Position numbers and translations under genes: made by a program. 64,000 nt of DNA, taken from positions 248,001 through 312,000 of the forward strand of contig NZ_FZNP01000010.1 of the NCBI RefSeq assembly GCF_900188105.1. The letters run 5' to 3'. Shown here in pieces: positions 61,656 to 64,000 of the stretch. Below the pieces are notes generated by a model. The model saw nothing but the letters and a program-made list of their open reading frames with translations. It made no database searches and was not told the DNA's origin. This DNA is from Actinomadura mexicana. GTDB taxonomy: Bacteria; Actinomycetota; Actinomycetes; Streptosporangiales; Streptosporangiaceae. The stretch's first letter is position 1; each line of letters opens with the position of its first letter.

Positions 61656-61952
61656 ATGGGCTTCGTACAGATCATCGACTACCGCACCGACCGCCAGGAC
61701 GAGCTGGAGGGCCTTTTCGACGAGTGGGCCAGGGCCAGCGAGGGCACGCGTACGGCGACCCACGAGCTGCACACCAAGGACCGCCAGGACGCGTCCCACT
61801 ACGTCGACATCGTCGAGTTCCCCTCCTACGAGGAGGCGATGCACAACAGCGACCTGCCCGAGACCCGGCGCATCGCCGGGGAGATGGAGGCCCTGTGCAC
61901 CGACGGCCCGCGCTTCCTGAACCTGGAGGTCATGCGCGACGAGGCATTGTGA
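61656..61952 (+). CDS. Small protein with antibiotic-monooxygenase-like (dimeric alpha/beta barrel) fold
   Basis: 98 residues. GFVQIIDYRTDRQDELEGLF and HYVDIVEFPSYEEAMHNS resemble the ferredoxin-like ABM fold, but no catalytic residue can be assigned. ATG with a weak GGGGG upstream; five bases after the DUF1059 stop. Confidence in function is low, in coding moderate. Confidence 0.65.
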   Translation: MGFVQIIDYRTDRQDELEGLFDEWARASEGTRTATHELHTKDRQDASHYVDIVEFPSYEEAMHNSDLPETRRIAGEMEALCTDGPRFLNLEVMRDEAL

Positions 61953-62024
61953 ACCGACAGTCCATCGGGGCCACGGGCAGCCGAAGACTCCTCACCTCCC
62001 GGAAAGGGGGCGGTGTCGCGGGCG

Positions 62025-62054
62025 AACTGAGGTAATGACACACTTACTTCAGTT
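62025..62054. promoter_or_regulatory. Inverted-repeat operator upstream of the MpaB-like gene
   Basis: AACTGAGGTAA, 8 bases, TTACTTCAGTT: 11-base arms with one mismatch, in an AT-rich patch 18 bp before the start codon. Form and position fit a repressor operator (TetR-like). Confidence 0.55.
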
Positions 62055-62072
62055 TGTCTCATGGAGGTGCAC

Positions 62073-62981
62073 ATGCCGGCGACCGTCCAGCCACCCGAGA
62101 GCGTCACGTGGCGCGTCCACATCGACCGGTCCATGTGGATCGGCGGGGTGCGCGGCCTCATGCTCCAGGCGCTGCACCCCATGGCGATGTGGGGCGTCTG
62201 GCAGAACTCCAACTTCCAGGAGGACCCGTTCGGGCGGCTCCAGCGCACCGCCGACTTCGTCGGGGTGGCCACGTTCGGGGCGCACGAGGAGATCGACGAG
62301 TTGGCGTACCGCGTCCGGGAGATCCACCGGAGCCTGCGCATCCTCAACCACGACACCGGCCGGCGGGAGCGCCTCGACCAGCCCGAACTGCTGCGCTGGG
62401 TGCACTGCGCCGAGGTGTACTCCTATCTTGAGGTCGCGCGGCGGGCCGGGCTGCCGCTGACCGGCGCCATGGCCGACAGGTACCTGGACGAGCAGCGGCA
62501 CACCGCGACCTACGTCGGGCTGCACGCCGACGACGTCCCCGGCAGCGTCGCCGAGATGGAGGGCTACCTCGCCGAGATGAGGCCCCACCTGCGCGTCACC
62601 GAGGAGGCCGCCGCCACGGTGCGGTTCCTCATGTGGCCGACGATGCCGGAGAACCTCAGATTCCTCGCGCCCGGCAAGCCGGGCTACTTCCCGTTCGGGG
62701 CGCTCTGCTACTACTCGCTGCCGGACTGGGCCCGCCAGATGTACGGGGCGCTGCCCGAGGTGCCGCAGCCCGCGGTGTCGGCGGCGCTCCGCTCGTTCCG
62801 CCTCGCGATGAACTCGGTACCGGAGCGGCTGCACGACCACGCCTTCGCCAAGCCCACCCGCGACATGCTGGAGCGCGCCCGGCAGCGGCTCGCGGCCGAC
62901 GGCTACGACCTGGGCAAGGGCCTCTACGGCCTCCGCGACCCGCGCCGCTGGCCCGGGCGACAGGCCCTGGCCACCGCGTAG
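62073..62981 (+). CDS. MpaB family oxygenase-like protein (DUF2236)
   Basis: 302 residues. MpaB/DUF2236 pattern: GLMLQALHPMAMWGVWQ near residues 31-47, GVATFGAHEE, HCAEVYSYL and KPTRDMLERARQRL. The family is related to mycophenolic-acid MpaB and latex clearing (Lcp) haem oxygenases; the His of LHPMA is the likely ligand. ATG 62073 has GGAGG five bases upstream; ATG 62061 is less well placed. An inverted repeat lies just upstream. Confidence 0.85.
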   Translation: MPATVQPPESVTWRVHIDRSMWIGGVRGLMLQALHPMAMWGVWQNSNFQEDPFGRLQRTADFVGVATFGAHEEIDELAYRVREIHRSLRILNHDTGRRERLDQPELLRWVHCAEVYSYLEVARRAGLPLTGAMADRYLDEQRHTATYVGLHADDVPGSVAEMEGYLAEMRPHLRVTEEAAATVRFLMWPTMPENLRFLAPGKPGYFPFGALCYYSLPDWARQMYGALPEVPQPAVSAALRSFRLAMNSVPERLHDHAFAKPTRDMLERARQRLAADGYDLGKGLYGLRDPRRWPGRQALATA

Positions 62982-62987
62982 CAGGCC

Positions 62988-63884
62988 CTAGACGGCGTCG
63001 ACGGGGAGCGCCGCCCACGGCTCCTTGCGCGGGGCGGCCTCCCGGCCCTCCGGGCAATGGCGGGCGAAGTCGCACCACGCGCACAGGTTCCCCGGACGCG
63101 GCGGGAACAGCTCGTCGTGCGGGGCGTGGTCGACCTCCCCCTCACGGGGCCTCGGCACGCCGGCGCGCCTGCCCGCGCCGGCGCGGTACCCCTCGTCGGC
63201 GGCCGCGGCCTCGGCGGCGATCTGCTCCGCGCGCCGGATGTGCCGGGCCAGCGACTCGTCGGTGTGCTCCCACACCGCGACCTCTCCGGACGGCAGGTGG
63301 TGCAGCTCGACCCGGTGGCAGGGGCGGCGCAGGACGCGCGAGGCCGCCACCGCGTAGATCGCCAGCGCCAGCGAGCCGCGGGCGTCGTCGGCGGTCAGGA
63401 CGTGCCGCCCGGTCTTGTAGTCCACGACGACCAGCTCGGGGCCGCGCGCGTCCAGCCGGTCGATGCGCCCCGACACCGCGATCCGGTCGGTGCGGGTCGC
63501 CACGGTGCGCTCGACGCCGAGCGGCTCGTCGGACGGGTCGAGCCCGGCGACGTACCGCTCCGTCATCTCCCGGGCCCGCTCCCGCCACTGCGCGGACTGC
63601 GCCTCGTCCCGGAACCCTTCGGTCAGCCAGCCCCGGAGCAGCAGCCTCCCGGCCGCCTCGGGGCTGCGCTCGTGGACGGGCAGCCGCCACCATCCGGCCA
63701 GCGCGTTGTGCACGCTCGCCCCGACGCTGTTGTGCGCCCACGGCGGCCCCTTCGGCGGCATCGGACGATCAAGGTACGTCATCCGGTACCGGCGCGGGCA
63801 GTCCAGCCACGTGTTCAGCCTCGAAGGCGTGCACGTGTAAAGCCGCTGAGGCATCCCCTCAAAGCCCAGCTGCTCGGCTCCCAC
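62988..63884 (-). CDS. RecB family nuclease (PD-(D/E)XK superfamily)
   Basis: 298 residues. Nuclease motifs: Glu/His in SVGASVHNALAG, Asp in SGRIDRLD, VVDYKTG and the Ser/Leu run after it. Cysteines in WLDCPRRYR and CAWCDFARHC form a likely Fe-S cluster, as in AddB/AdnA nucleases, but no helicase domain is present. The GTG start is 3 bp after the preceding stop; ATG 63854 is an alternative. Confidence 0.88.
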   Translation of the reverse strand: MGAEQLGFEGMPQRLYTCTPSRLNTWLDCPRRYRMTYLDRPMPPKGPPWAHNSVGASVHNALAGWWRLPVHERSPEAAGRLLLRGWLTEGFRDEAQSAQWRERAREMTERYVAGLDPSDEPLGVERTVATRTDRIAVSGRIDRLDARGPELVVVDYKTGRHVLTADDARGSLALAIYAVAASRVLRRPCHRVELHHLPSGEVAVWEHTDESLARHIRRAEQIAAEAAAADEGYRAGAGRRAGVPRPREGEVDHAPHDELFPPRPGNLCAWCDFARHCPEGREAAPRKEPWAALPVDAV

Positions 63885-63886
63885 GG

Positions 63887-64000
63887 CTAGTCGTCGGACT
63901 CCCGCGCCATGGAGCCCCAGCTCTCCCAGCGGGCGTCCTCGTCGCCGACCGTGGTCTCCTCGCCCTGCGCGGGAAGGACCCGCAGGTCCTTCGGCAGCGG
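63887..64000 (-). CDS. C-terminal fragment of a CDS continuing beyond the window
   Basis: 37 codons plus stop, open to the window edge. The end is acidic with EDARWESWGSM and ESDD. No family can be assigned from this fragment. It precedes the RecB-family nuclease on the same strand with a 2-bp gap, so the two are probably co-transcribed. Confidence 0.6.
   Translation of the reverse strand, partial: PLPKDLRVLPAQGEETTVGDEDARWESWGSMARESDD

Noticed and set aside
1..64000. tRNA, rRNA, insertion sequences or phage attachment sites
   Set aside because: No cloverleaf with conserved TTCRA loop, transposase motif, terminal inverted repeats or integrase was seen on reading both strands; a computed scan would be decisive.

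Overview
The window is very GC-rich with dense, strongly G/C-biased codons, frequent GTG/TTG starts and ATGA/GTGA overlaps. Its gene content (whiB7, mycoredoxin, AdnAB, UvrD2, PPA1309, DUF3107, mycosin-like proteases) points to an actinomycete chromosome, most likely Streptosporangiales of the Actinomadura/Thermomonosporaceae kind; the genus is inference. No rRNA, tRNA, insertion sequence or CRISPR array was seen.

The backbone follows, from memory of that genome, the Mycobacterium tuberculosis Rv3193c-Rv3211 neighbourhood: PDZ/Lon-like protease, UPF0182, DUF2342 protein, ABC1 kinase, whiB7, uvrD2, mycoredoxin, nudC, adnB-adnA, ATL protein, moeZ, TetR, DUF3107, rhlE and a LipV-like hydrolase. 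The accessory material sits between these conserved blocks.

Region by region: 1-12 kb, membrane and housekeeping genes (Lon-like protease, moaE, UPF0182, SDR, DUF2342, Nudix, metallopeptidase, enoyl-CoA hydratase, ABC1 kinase). 12.2-13.5 kb, whiB7 with a long leader holding a promoter, a 133-codon upstream ORF and an intrinsic terminator. 13.5-20.5 kb, thioesterase, UvrD2, mycoredoxin, NudC, M20 dipeptidase, DUF4031 and HD proteins. 20.56-26.02 kb, an iron-box-controlled, translationally coupled four-gene siderophore operon (ATP-grasp, two IucA/IucC synthetases, PLP decarboxylase) with the gene complement and order of vibrioferrin pvsA-B-D-E but no pvsC exporter. 26-31.5 kb, DinB, PhzF/LysR pair, acyl-CoA ligase, methyltransferase. 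31.5-38.8 kb, AdnB, AdnA and an alkyltransferase-like protein. 38.8-43 kb, two tandem modules of a membrane-anchored Cys protein plus a mycosin-like subtilase. 43-48 kb, small stress-type proteins, MoeZ, and a divergent TetR/MMPL pair. 48.6-51.5 kb, non-homologous end joining (Ku, separate ligase and polymerase proteins). 51.6-57.6 kb, an unusual flavoprotein, acidic repeat protein, TetR, DUF3107, GlsB, RhlE (apparently CTG-initiated) and GDPD. 57.7-64 kb, hydrolase, VOC, DinB, WYL regulator, an orphan Imm21 immunity protein, DUF1059, MpaB-like oxygenase and a RecB-family nuclease.

Shared themes are DNA repair (UvrD2, AdnAB, ATL, Ku/LIG/POL), redox and stress responses (WhiB7, mycoredoxin, NudC, CsbD, GlsB) and iron acquisition. 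The most interesting signals are the vibrioferrin-type operon, the whiB7 attenuation leader, the duplicated mycosin modules and several enzymes lacking canonical catalytic residues.
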